Positions 25,901 to 36,870 of a DNA stretch of 64,000 nt are shown here, piece by piece. Position 1 is the stretch's first letter; the number at the start of each line of letters is the position of its first letter. Position numbers and translations under genes: made by a program. The notes below the pieces were generated by a model. That model ran no database searches. It saw only the letters and a program-made list of their open reading frames with translations, and was not told the origin of the DNA. This DNA is from Apostichopus japonicus. Its lineage: Eukaryota; Echinodermata; Holothuroidea; Aspidochirotida; Stichopodidae. The stretch covers positions 2,976,001 through 3,040,000 of the forward strand of contig NC_092568.1 of NCBI RefSeq assembly GCF_037975245.1, read 5' to 3'.

Positions 25901-27530
25901 GGGACCTAATCCTAGTGTTTACCACGTAGGCCTCTAGGCCCAATGTTATCGTTACTGTCAGTGTAAGCCTAGGGCCTAATATAGTATCTGGAAATTATAT
26001 GATTCCAACGAGAACAAGTCTGAGTAGGTTTATTAGGCTCGGGCAACAGTAGACTAGCTTATAATAGTCTACATTAAAAGATCCTTTCCAACAGGCGTTC
26101 CAATGTAAAACTAAATAGGCCTAAGTTAAGCTATTGCAGAAAAGGATACATAAAGATATTCAAAGGACCTCTTGTAGCCTAAAGTAAGGTTATATTACGA
26201 TGTGGTACTACCAATTATGGCACACTTCGGAAATTTCATGAATAAACCATGGCAACAGAAAGTTAGCCAAACTTGAGCTTGAAGTGTGCTCGTACAGTAG
26301 TGCGCCTCTCAGTCTCAATGAGTTTTTAACACAGCTGAAGTCAAACCATGATTTAAATCTTGCAAAGATAAGTCCATGCCCAAATCAATGAAATAATCAA
26401 TATCAAGTCTTTTGTACTACGCAGCTAGCATACTTAGGCTATATCAGCTAGACTTTTGCCTTGTTTATGTGTCCATGGTAAAAAGCAGTCTCCTATTGCA
26501 CCTATTATATATGCTTCAAAAACAAGGTAAGGATAGTATTTTCACTCCTTCAGGGACAACCTAGTGAATTTCATATGCAATCCTCTCTTTCCAGAAGGCT
26601 GTGCCATAATACTAGTTATTGGCTGCAGCACGTTTTCAAAAAGTACTCTCCTGGAGGTCTTTACGTCTCCAAATTGTTCTCAGACATTTGTAAGGAACAC
26701 ACAAGATGACTGATTGTTGCAGTGAGGAAATTCCCTCAAAGGCTGTAACTAAAACAGTTTATGAATTTTGACCAATGGTGACCATATTTGAATATCTAGC
26801 ATATTTGGGGCCAATACAGCATTTAAGTGCGTCACAATTGGTGCCACCATGCTACGTTAAATATAGATTCAGTTGGTCCACAAACTGAAACATTTCGCAA
26901 ATAAATATTTTCACAATTAATCTAGGTCTAGGCTAACTGATTTAGTTGATGTTCCTTTCCGAGGCCCTAGGCTATGGCAATGCAAAAATATTTCAAAACA
27001 TCAGCAATCATGAAAAAAGAGGAAAGAAAGGAACTGCCCAGGGATTTGAAAGATGCACTCAAAATCATGAAAAAATACACTTTTTAAATAAATTTTGCTT
27101 CCAGAGCAAAAAACTTGAAACAAGCTCTTGTTTGATATGATTAAGATACTGTTCAGATTAATGAAATGACGTCAGTGAATTCTAGCAATGCTCACTCAAG
27201 TACATCACAGTCCACTGAGTCTAAGAACTGTTTTATGTGTTACTTTTCTTAATAGGGTACCCAAATTTTCAAATGTCTTCCACCCATTCATATGAGAACT
27301 GAATACATTGCACCTGACTGAAATGTGTTAATTCTGAACAAAGATACTTCCATGGAAAATTTATGTAACATCAGTAGAATTAAGTTTCAGGTTGGTTTTA
27401 GTACATAAGTAGAACTATATCCATCCAATTTAGGAATGGTTTCTTAAGATGATTGATAAATATGGAAATCAAATCTATGTATGTAACATGACACATTTAC
27501 ATTTTGCATTTGAAATACTTTCCTTCTCAG
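22922..27530. other. Divergent upstream region between peptidase and coiled-coil genes
   Basis: The two genes point away from each other. Both first recognised coding exons are preceded by splice acceptors, so their untranslated first exons and promoters should lie here, possibly sharing one regulatory stretch. The part around 25550-26050 contains more CpG than its surroundings and several GTAAG donors (for example near 25665 and 25858). I could not fix a transcription start or a 5' UTR exon. No coding exon was recognised. Confidence 0.45.
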
Positions 27531-27540
27531 ATTGGATTGA

Positions 27541-30500
27541 ATGTCCACCAAAACAACTGGCAAGCAAGGAGATCCGTAATTGATTTTAAATATGGCATCG
27601 GGATATCAGACCTTACTCACAAGGAGTACAGAGAAAACCATGAGGTTTGTTACGTACTTGTTGATGTACATTATTGCTAAGGAAATTGTCCATGATGGGA
27701 GAAAGATGGTCACCCATTTACAGCTTGCTTCGCATACTGAAATGTTACGGACTGTGCATTTGACTGGCTAATTTCAAAAGGGTAATTAATACAGTATTTT
27801 ACCATGCTGATCTGTAAACACTCACATCCATACTGTATCATGGTAATGCAATATGTCATAGCCTAGGAGTAACTTACTATATGGAATAAAAGATACATTC
27901 TTACTTTATGGTTACATATTTTGTACCCGATTTCAACATTGCTAATGAACGAGGCGTTTCTTTGCATTTTGCAGCTACAAGCAGCTAAAAAGTGACCATA
28001 GAAACATATTAAAGGAACATGGAGAACTCCAAAATAAACTGAGCAAACAGCAGACACAACTCCATAACGCCAAAGTGAGTATTAGTAGAGCTACTAGTAC
28101 TTTATACATGTAGGCCGGGAGCCCAGAAGATTTATTTAGCCGAAAAGAGACAAAAAGGTTTAATGGGCTGGTTATGTTAGTATACGGTCAAGGTTCAACA
28201 TTATGTATTGCTGCCAGGTCCCAGCCTGTACAAGTGACCTAGGGGGCCAAACTAGGGGCCCCACAAATGCATTTATTTAGCTGAAGAAAGACAAGGACAA
28301 AAAAAGCTGGATATCACTCGTATGGGGGTATTTTTAGTTACAATAGCAATGACAGCAACTTTTACCTGTACAGGACCCAAGAGAGCAGCCCCAAATGAAC
28401 CATATGCGTCAGACTATTGCACTTTCGGATTCACAAGAAATACCAATGACAGCAGCATCCTCCTGTACAGGGCCCTAGACAGCACTCCAAAGGGCCCCAA
28501 ACATGGTATATTCATCCGAAGTGAGACGGGTGGAGCTAACTGAAAAGTACTAGTCATATTAGAACACTAAAACACAGATGACAGCAACTTTGTTCCTCTG
28601 TGGGGTTCCAGACAGCAGCCCCATAGGACCCACCAAAAAGGTGTTATTCAAGCTCATCAAACCTCTTGTCTCTTCGGCTAAATAAATCTTGTGGGCTCCC
28701 GGTCTAATGTGGCACTGCAGACAGATGCAAATTGTTGTCTTATCTCTCCAATAGGGAGGATGAGATATTGTAGAACTTTCCTATGCCAGTTTGCCATAGC
28801 AACAGTTGCCATGGTAATGGTTAATATTCCTGAGTAGCTACTCTCAGGGGGTCACCCATAGTGGGGTACCCCAGGATGACCAGAAGTCCATGACTGGGGG
28901 AGTCTTCAAATCATGTCTGTGTGTGTCCAATTTGTGTCAAAGGTCAAATCAAGTGAAATTTTCTTTTTGGGGGAGCTATAACTCCAAGGGACACTTAATT
29001 GAAATGTCAGGTACCAGCAAACTATGTGGTTGCCATGGGAACGTAGGTGAAGGTCACATGATTAAAGATCAAATGTATATTTTTAGGCTTTTAGTACAAT
29101 TTTTGTCAAAAACTCCTCCTAAACAGCTATGCCAAGTTTCTTCAAACGTTTTGGGTATGACTTGTGTTGAACCAAAAGTCAGAGGTCAAATTAGCTGAAA
29201 ATTGAATGGAATTGACATAGAACTTTCACTTCACAGGTTTAATGAGAATGTCAAGTGCTATCAAAATATGTGGTATCCATGGTAACTGAGGTTGTGTGAT
29301 CTAAGGTCAAATGTATATTTTTAGTGTAGTTTTGCTGGTGATATGATATGCAACTGTGGATTGTCCTCATATTAAACTTGGATTCAGTTGTTTTCAGCAT
29401 GTCTATAAGTAAATGCATCCTTGCTGAGTCAAAATACAGAAGTGTATCATACATTTACATGTATTTTCTGAGTTCCAGGTAGTATTATGAAGGTGCCCAA
29501 GATGGCACCATTTGTTTCTAACATTATTAAATAGCTTTGCCCCCTTGAGTTGGCTAGCAATTTGTTATTCACTGATCGCTTCTTAGGCACTTGTTCTGCC
29601 AAGATTACCTCCTTCACACAATGTCTGTGCATAAGATTATTTACTGGTTGCAGCCTAGCACATTTCACGATCTAAGTACCAATTGTCTCATTATTTATAT
29701 TTGACATATTAAAGTTGTTAGCAGTGAATGCTTTGCAAGTGACCTACTGTACAGAGTAGTCTCCATTGTTTTGTGTTACAGTCTGCAAGAAAGCGATTAG
29801 AGAAAGAAAACCATGAACTCAAGGAACAGATCAGTCAGGAGGAGAGGATGCATAAAGGTCAGGAAAGATAACAATATCTGATGTGTCATCATTTAGAAAG
29901 TAAATTTCCAGATGAAATTGTAATTTTCAACAATGAAAGACGAACATACACTTTGCATCCTGGTGAAATTGGCATGCAATTCTTGCTGATCTATTTCAGG
30001 ATTACAACGTTTCATGTTGACCTGAATTGTTAAATATGTTCCTCTTTCATCAGATCAAAGTAAATTAAGCCCTGGACTATCTTTTTATGTGACCAGTCGT
30101 GGGTGTAGCCTGACACAAATCTTTACGGTACACATTCCTGTCTTTGTCCAGCTAAATATTGCAAAAAAAAATTCACTAACTCTTTGGTGTTTCTTATGCT
30201 AAGATTATTTTCTAGACATATCCTTTGAGAATGGCACAAAAATGTTTGAGTAAACACGAGTGACCACATTTGACTATAAAGCATCTTTTTGGGAAATTGT
30301 ACTATATCCTTGAAATTCAGGTGATAAGTGACATCATGTAGAAATGGCTTTTAATAATTTCAGTTTGAATACTGTACAGAATAAAAAATAAATACAAAAA
30401 AATATTAATTACTCTAGCTTCGGCTCAGCAAGGCTCAAAGGTAGAACATTTTTATTTATGAACTTTCCTTGCATCTTATCCAAAATGTCCAACTGAAGAA

Positions 30501-33500
30501 GAAGCATAAGTATTAGTCAAAGTAGAAACCCCCCTTGTTATGTGTATGTGTACAAGACTCTTAGCATGAGAACGAGTACTAATCAAAGAGGTCGAGTACA
30601 AGAACAGGAAGCTATGCTAGAATAAACACTACGAGATTGCCTCACCGTCAGCTGAGCTCCTTTACAAAAGACTGTCTATTATCTTTCTTGTAGAACATGT
30701 CTACTTTCCACTAACTTTGGACTACCAGCCGATCCTTATTATGCCAAAATCTAAAAGTTCATTTGTAAAGTATTTCTATTCGTCCATTTTAATTTATTAT
30801 ATTTATCGTTACTTGGTTTACATTTGCCTTGTTATATTTTCTGGATGATCTGTGAACTCAGTCTTTTAAGAGATAGTTTAAGGGATTACAGATTCTTTGA
30901 AGTACTAACACTCAACCACAAAACAAGCTGTGTATAGTGCATTATTTGTTTTTCAGGAATGCGCTCCTGCCATGTCTGTAATTATCAGTACAACGATGAG
31001 AACTTAAAGAATTTAAGAAATTTAAAATAAAGATTCTCTTTGATTGTAAATTGATATCTTGCTTATTTGGTTTAGAGTGATTTACTGTAATATGATTATA
31101 ATTAATAACATTAATTCTTTCTTTCCTGTTTTAGAAGCTTTATCAGATGTTTCAGAAAAGTTAGGAGCATCAAATGCAAATTTAGAGAGTAAAGTGTGAG
31201 TACATACAGAATTGACATTTGTGAATTTAACTTAATTTACCAGTGTGTTCAGCAGAGGTCACCTAGGAACAAAATAACAAATGTTGATGAATATTTTCCA
31301 ATCACCAACAGTGATTCAAATGAATCATTCTTGTAATAGTAAATATCCATCAATACCTAAGAGCATAACCACAAATATAATTGTGTCCTGGAGCAGCATA
31401 TTTATACTACACAAGCTCACAGACTTACTTCTTTTGCAAGGTTGACTTCAGGTTCAATATTCAAAATACAAGTCAGTTTCTGTTTATTTGCACTCCTTTT
31501 GCAGAGAGGCTTTTGAAAAAGAATTGGAAAAACTTGGGATTGACCCTGGTAAGTTGTTCATGAATATTCATTAAGTTATTAATGCTATGACAGTTTGCTT
31601 ATCAACAGTTTTCATTTAGTGTTTTCTTATCGTTTCTTGTTTTTTAGTGAAAACCAAATTCAAGTTTAATGTTCATTTTTGCTTGGAATGAAATGCATCC
31701 AGCAGTTTTTGATTTCCCACTTTTTTGGCATTTTAGATAAATTCCTGAGGGATAGGAGGACAGTTTCCCATTCATTTGAGAAAAAGTTGCACTTTTTAAA
31801 ACTGTTAAAAACTTCTAGTTCTGTCAATAAACAACTTTTTTCCTTCTGTCATCCTTTCCGCCCATCCCTCCTTCACATCCATACACCCCTGTCTTAGTCC
31901 TTTAATCTGCTGACAATTTGCTCTTTGCTTTGTCATTTCTCAGTTTCCTTCGAAAAATTACCAGCAGAAGATTCAGAAGAGAAACAGAGAGAAGTGAAGG
32001 TAGTTTTGTTTTCTGTTCCTTAAATCTAAACAAATTTGTTTTTTTTTTGCTTCCAATAGTATTTGAAGTTGAACTATTATATTTCAAGACAGTGTTGAAA
32101 ACTTGGATCAGGAGGAATAACTACATGTACGATTTGTTTGGTAATTAATTAAATATGGAAATATAACTTTCAGTTGCATGCAATTTGCAACTTTGTACCC
32201 AAGTAGCCATGTGCACAGACTAGCCATTAAAGACAGTCGTGGGAATCTTTATATATAACATTTTCACGACACGCTTCAAAGCACATGCATGAACAGTATG
32301 AAAATCATGTTTCTGTTAGATAAATGTTTTGAAACTGTTTATACTGTCAATATGATGGCTTTGAATGATGATATGAATAATTATAATAATGATTATTATA
32401 ATTATATGAATATTTATATTATAATCATCTAGTATGTTAACTTTGTTTCCTCCTGTTATGTTCTATTTATTGCAGATAAAGTTGGACAACCTTATCACAG
32501 ACTTAGACAGCAGCATTATAAAGAATGAGAAGCTCTTAGAACAGTTTCAGGTGAAATATTGTTTGATAGTCTTACCATGCTAACTTTTGTACAAGGGGGG
32601 AGGGGTAGCAGGGGGGTAGCAGGGGGGAGGGACCACTGCAAGATTTCAGCTCCTAATGTCACTATGTAAACATCATGCATTTATAAACATGAATGCTTTT
32701 ACATTTTAGTGTCTCCTAAATGGAATAAGATTTTTCTCAGCTATTGAGAGAGTTGTTCATCAAAATCTTCTCTAGATTAAAAGCTATTTATATCGATTAT
32801 GGTTTAGGTTTACATCTCCTTTGGATGCCATCTTGAACCAATTATCTCTCTATAAACCCCAATATGCTGTCAGTATTTCTTTCTTTTTTTAAAGTAGGGA
32901 ATAGGGCAGGGAAAATGATACTTTACATGATAAAAATAGTTTTGCCTTTGCAGCTTCAAGATTAAGCTCCAGCCGGAACATATAAAAAGCAGAGCTGCTA
33001 CCAACCGTTCCTCTCAATCCCTTTCTAATATCCTTGTGACATGTGTAATTAGATTTCAGGCGTATGAAAATCACAATCCATAACCGTTACTTTGTTTTTT
33101 CCTTTTTCTTTTCCTTTTTTCTTGATTTAGGCTATCGTGGATCAGTGTAAAATTCTCCAAGAAGAAGCTAATGCTCAAACTGAGGTGACTACATGATAAA
33201 GATGCCACCGAAAAGATTTAATTTTCTCTTGTTTCAGGGAAACCTGAACAAAAGACTCAGATAGAACTTAACACTCTATGTGTGCCCTAATTGGTGTAAA
33301 ACAATGTTGCAAATTAATGAAGGGCAAGGTAATTCACATTATGTAATCAGTCAATTTATGTCCCAAGGTATTTCTAACATTTGAAATTGCAAAACTGTGA
33401 ATATTGTTCTTTTCAACTAATAATAGAGATCTAATGACTCGTTGACTCCCTGGTGGTTTTGTTATGATGCAAAACAAACGTGAAAACGTCTCATAATCCT

Positions 33501-34794
33501 GTTTTGAAAATAATAACTGTTCGATCAAACCTTATCTTTGGTAGGTAGTATGTTTTCCTTAACACCTTCTATATGTGGTTATGTTGTGATACGATGTGGT
33601 TTTAATCGTGATAACTAGCATGGTTTAAATCCAAGCTGTTGTTTTAACTGAAATTCTTGACATGGAGGATTGTCCAGGTTATGCACCTAGTGTTTTAGTC
33701 ATCAGCAATATAAAGAGTGATTCAAATGGACAACTGAGGGCCAACTCTCATCTTGATTACTTGTTCTATTGATGAGATAAAAAACATTGAAATGTATTCA
33801 TAATTAACAAGACTTCAAAACTGCTCTCATCGAAATTAAGTAAATAAACTGTTTTCATCTTCTGTCTTATATCTCAATTAAAGAACAAGCTCGTGAAACA
33901 GAGTGGTAGTATGATAAGGTGGACTCAAGCTCTGTATTAAACATTTTTGAAATCTCAAACTTTCTTGGTCCCAACCTGTGAGATGTTAATCCATGAGCAT
34001 ATTGATTGAAATTGGAAACTTCATTAACAGGATATTGTGACTAACACAGAGATGATTGGTGTTTGCTAGAACAGAAATAGTTGTGCTTTATGAACCATAA
34101 TTAATAAGAGTTGAATTAGCATTAGACATGCTACATGAGAAATTAAAAATATGAAATCTGTTCTTTTGGGCATAGACGATCACACTATTCAAAATGTGTT
34201 TGGACAATACTGCGTGGTATTTACATCTCATAACAATTAAACAAAATACAGAATTTTGAATATAATTTTCCTTTGCAAGCATGTAAACTGGAAAAATTGT
34301 GAAATTAAAGAAAACTATTTAGTGTCTATCTAATGAATGACTTGAATGTTGAACATGGTAAGAAAAAGATGAAAAGTGAGTGATCGCTGTAACACAGGAA
34401 AGAGTAGTGTCAGTCAATATATGACAATGTATATAGTATATATATGGGTCAGGGGCATCAATCCCAATTGAAAAGTGGCGGGGGGCATTAAGGACTGAAC
34501 ATGGACAAAACTGAAGTGCGCGTTGCGCACACCGAGAGCACCTTGGTGCAAATCCAAAGGAGACAGTCACTAAACCTGGGATTTGGGGGAATGTGATATT
34601 GTGACCCCCCATCCTTCAGAAAGTGGGGTGTCAACCCCCCCTCCCCCCATGATTGATGCTCCTGATCAAGGTGGAAATAAAATACATTTGTAAATTTAAT
34701 TTCCAATCCTGCTTCTTTCTTTTGTTTTTGCTAATAGGTGATTAGTGCTATATTACTTCTAAGTGAAGAGCATCAGTCTAGCTCACAGAGTTAA
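27541..34794 (+). CDS. Small coiled-coil protein of unrecognised family (9 coding exons)
   Basis: Reconstructed from short exons with matching phases: 27541-27575 (ATG at 27541; acceptor at 27530), 27975-28074, 29782-29857, 31135-31195, 31505-31548, 31944-31999, 32476-32550, 33131-33184, 34738-34794 (TAA). The total is 558 nt, 185 residues. The protein is highly charged with helical heptad character, for example KQLKSDHRNILKEHGELQNK, KRLEKENHELKEQISQEERM, and a conserved-looking end KNEKLLEQFQ followed by CKILQEEANAQTE. There is no signal peptide or membrane segment. The style resembles small centrosomal, kinetochore or trafficking coiled-coil subunits, but I cannot assign a family. Weak points are the GTAATT donor of the first exon and the last junction: without splicing, the exon at 33131 would read V-T-T-stop (TGA at 33194). 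Confidence 0.62.
28113..28704. mobile_element. TA-flanked terminal-inverted-repeat element (MITE-like)
   Basis: A 592-bp element with about 45-bp imperfect inverted ends: GGCCGGGAGCCCAGAAGATT at the left, and the right end reads the same inverted (ATCTTGTGGGCTCCCGGTC). TA flanks both sides (28111-28112 and 28705-28706), as expected for a Tc1/mariner-type TA target. The interior holds three to four diverged ~100-bp repeats sharing 'acagcaac...ctgtacaggaccc...agcagcccc'. It carries no transposase. It sits in an intron of the coiled-coil gene, 39 bp after the donor of the exon ending at 28074. Confidence 0.85.
28740..29330. repeat. Diverged ~240-bp tandem repeat
   Basis: Two diverged units share 'agaggtcaaat', 'atgtggttgccatgg' / 'atgtggtatccatgg' and 'aaatgtatatttttag' (at about 29071 and 29309). 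It is intronic and shows no coding sign. Confidence 0.6.
32377..32405. repeat. AT-only perfect palindrome
   Basis: The two 14-bp arms (ataattataataat and its exact inverse) flank a single G at 32391. It lies in the intron before the coiled-coil exon at 32476 and could form a cruciform or RNA hairpin. Confidence 0.9.
34449..34665. mobile_element. Short terminal-inverted-repeat element (MITE-like)
   Basis: A 217-bp segment from TCAGGGGCATCAATC (34449) to its near-perfect inverse GATTGATGCTCCTGA (ending 34665; 14 of 15 bases match). The subterminal sequence is rich in G runs on the left and C runs on the right. It lies in the last intron of the coiled-coil gene, ending about 70 bp before the acceptor at 34737. 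Confidence 0.7.
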
Positions 34795-36240
34795 ACCTGT
34801 GAAGGTTTCGTTCTGTACCCCCTCCCCATATTTTTGCAAGAAGAGCCGAGCTCTTTGCCTCACCCCCCCCCCTCTCACTCTTCCACTGACAAAAGGAAGT
34901 ATTTAGACAATTCCCTTCTGTGAAATGGTTTTATGGAAATCCAATTGGTCGATCTTAATTTTAAATAATTTGACTTAGCTTACTTATCATTGCTTTTTTG
35001 GCATCCTTCAGTTCTGAAATTGAAAAGATCTGTAAAATACCTCCAACAAATTTCCAAACTAAAAATGGGTGGTTGTGAGGATTTCACGCACGCCTACTAA
35101 ACTCATCCCCCAAACCCATTGCAAGTTGCTCAGACTGAAAGTATTAAGTAATGTGTGAGGGCAACGTGCAATCATGTTCTTGCTAAACCTTCCTCCCATG
35201 TCATCCTTTGTTGCTAAAACTATCTCAGCAGAACAATGACATTGTCGGTATGGTAAGACGCAGAGAGAATATAGCACTGGACTTGCAAATTCTAAGTTTT
35301 TTTCTTTTTTTATAAGAGTAGGCGAAGAACCACATGGCTCTTTGTTCTTGCAAAATAAAGTTTTCACTTTGTCATGCCAGATAACCTTGTGTCACCCCCC
35401 CCCCAATCCTTGTGACACCCCTCTACTTATTCATATATTCAGTTCGTTTCGGATTGTGGAATAGATCATGATGGCGTCAGCAAAATTCGGTTAATTCAGC
35501 ATTATTTGTTAATTTTATGGAATCGTTTTACGAATTCTAATTTCCCGCTGTGGTATTGTAAGTTGATCAAACTGATGACCTCCATGAACTTTCAAGCCTA
35601 GTAAAATCCAAAACATCTTTGTTTTCTTGACGATGTATTTGTAAATTGAGAGTGCATTTAAAACCCAAAACTTGACATGTAACCTCTGGACTGAAAGCGA
35701 TTGATTTATGATCGATGCTTACCCCTCCCCCAGCCCCACCCCAATGCAATAAATGAAGGGTACTAGTTGAAGTCCTTTCAACAATTCTACCCTCCCTCGT
35801 CCTGCCTCCACTTAATTGGTTTAATGTGACCCGTCACAAACGCTCACTTCATAACTTATGTCACTACCACCGTCGCAATCGGCCGTCCCCAACCTCTTCT
35901 GAATCGTACCCTTTCAACCACCCCCTCCCTTCGCTCTCCCTACCTGAACTACATGCATTGCAACATACTAGCGCGCGAAGTTGAAACTGAAGTTACCTCT
36001 CAGATTGCAAACTTCATATTGTCTAAGCTCTATAACAGGCTATCAATAACTTGTGATTCATGCACACCTCGAACGAGACTTGCGTTATACTTCTGCATAC
36101 ACACATAGATCATAAACAGTAACGATATTAAAATCAAAGCCAAGTTACGCAGGCGACAATTCCCCTTTTCTTTCTTTTTCTTTTGCACGTACGTAGTATT
36201 ATGTACATATCATATGTGTGGGCAATAACATCGTGCATGT
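34795..36240. other. Intergenic region after the coiled-coil gene
   Basis: Contains C-rich runs (near 34820, 34865 and 35395), a plus-strand AATAAA at 35354-35359 that could end the coiled-coil transcript, and otherwise unremarkable sequence. No exon was recognised. Confidence 0.5.
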
Positions 36241-36570
36241 TGCATAGGAATACTACTACTACCCACGCACAATACACGTAACGTAGGTACGTCATGGATT
36301 GCAGTAGCTGGTTGCACTAAGTGTATGTAACACGGTGCGTACTTTTGTGCTGTGTATATCCGTGATCATTTTTGTGGGTACACAAGGAACCGCTGGTTTC
36401 GGGAGTCTGCCGTTCGTCTTTCCCGGAACTGCAAAAAATGATCATTTTTGGGAGAAGAATTCCTCAACGAAGGAAACGCCGACGTTGGTATTGAATGGTC
36501 TCTCGGCTTAACAAGGCCTCCGTCTCGGGGAGACGGTAAGAAAGCGTAAAGCTGATCTCGGGAAGTAAGT
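36241..36570 (+). promoter_or_regulatory. CpG-rich stretch, candidate promoter and first exon of the SERTA gene
   Basis: Compared with the surrounding AT-rich DNA this stretch has many CpG dinucleotides and is followed by two strong donors: GACG/GTAAGA at 36536 and GGAA/GTAAGT at 36565. It contains a TACGTCA CRE-like site near 36289. The next plus-strand acceptor with clear coding is that of the SERTA exon at 45981, which would make a 9.4-kb first intron, a layout seen in SERTAD genes with an untranslated first exon. The link is inference. Confidence 0.4.
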
Positions 36571-36814
36571 ATCTTATTCAGAATATGGTCTTTCTAGTCC
36601 AGTGTGCAATATTTGGCAGAGACATACCAAATTGTTGCCTTTCAAATACCATTCGTTCGCTGTGGCTTTCTTCCTCGTCAATATTAGAGGGAAGTTCATA
36701 GTAAAATTTGTACAAAAAAATGTCATACATCGTTTACTATCAAATTAATGTGTTAAATGAACGACATCATGTCATTTGACTCGTACTAGTGAAAATGTTT
36801 CTTGGTTTATAACT

Positions 36815-36870
36815 TGGTTAGCGGGCCGCAAGGCTACAGGTCAGGGTTTCAAGTCGGCACGTATATTAAT
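36815..36870 (+). repeat. tRNA-like / SINE head fragment
   Basis: TGGTTAGCGGGCCG near 36826 (A-box-like) and GGGTTTCAAGTC near 36844 (B-box-like) have tRNA-like spacing and resemble the head of the unit at 8390. The body and tail are not clear. Confidence 0.3.

Noticed and set aside
28322..28543. 73-codon ORF inside the TIR element
   Set aside because: No transposase motif; it lies in the element's internal sub-repeats.
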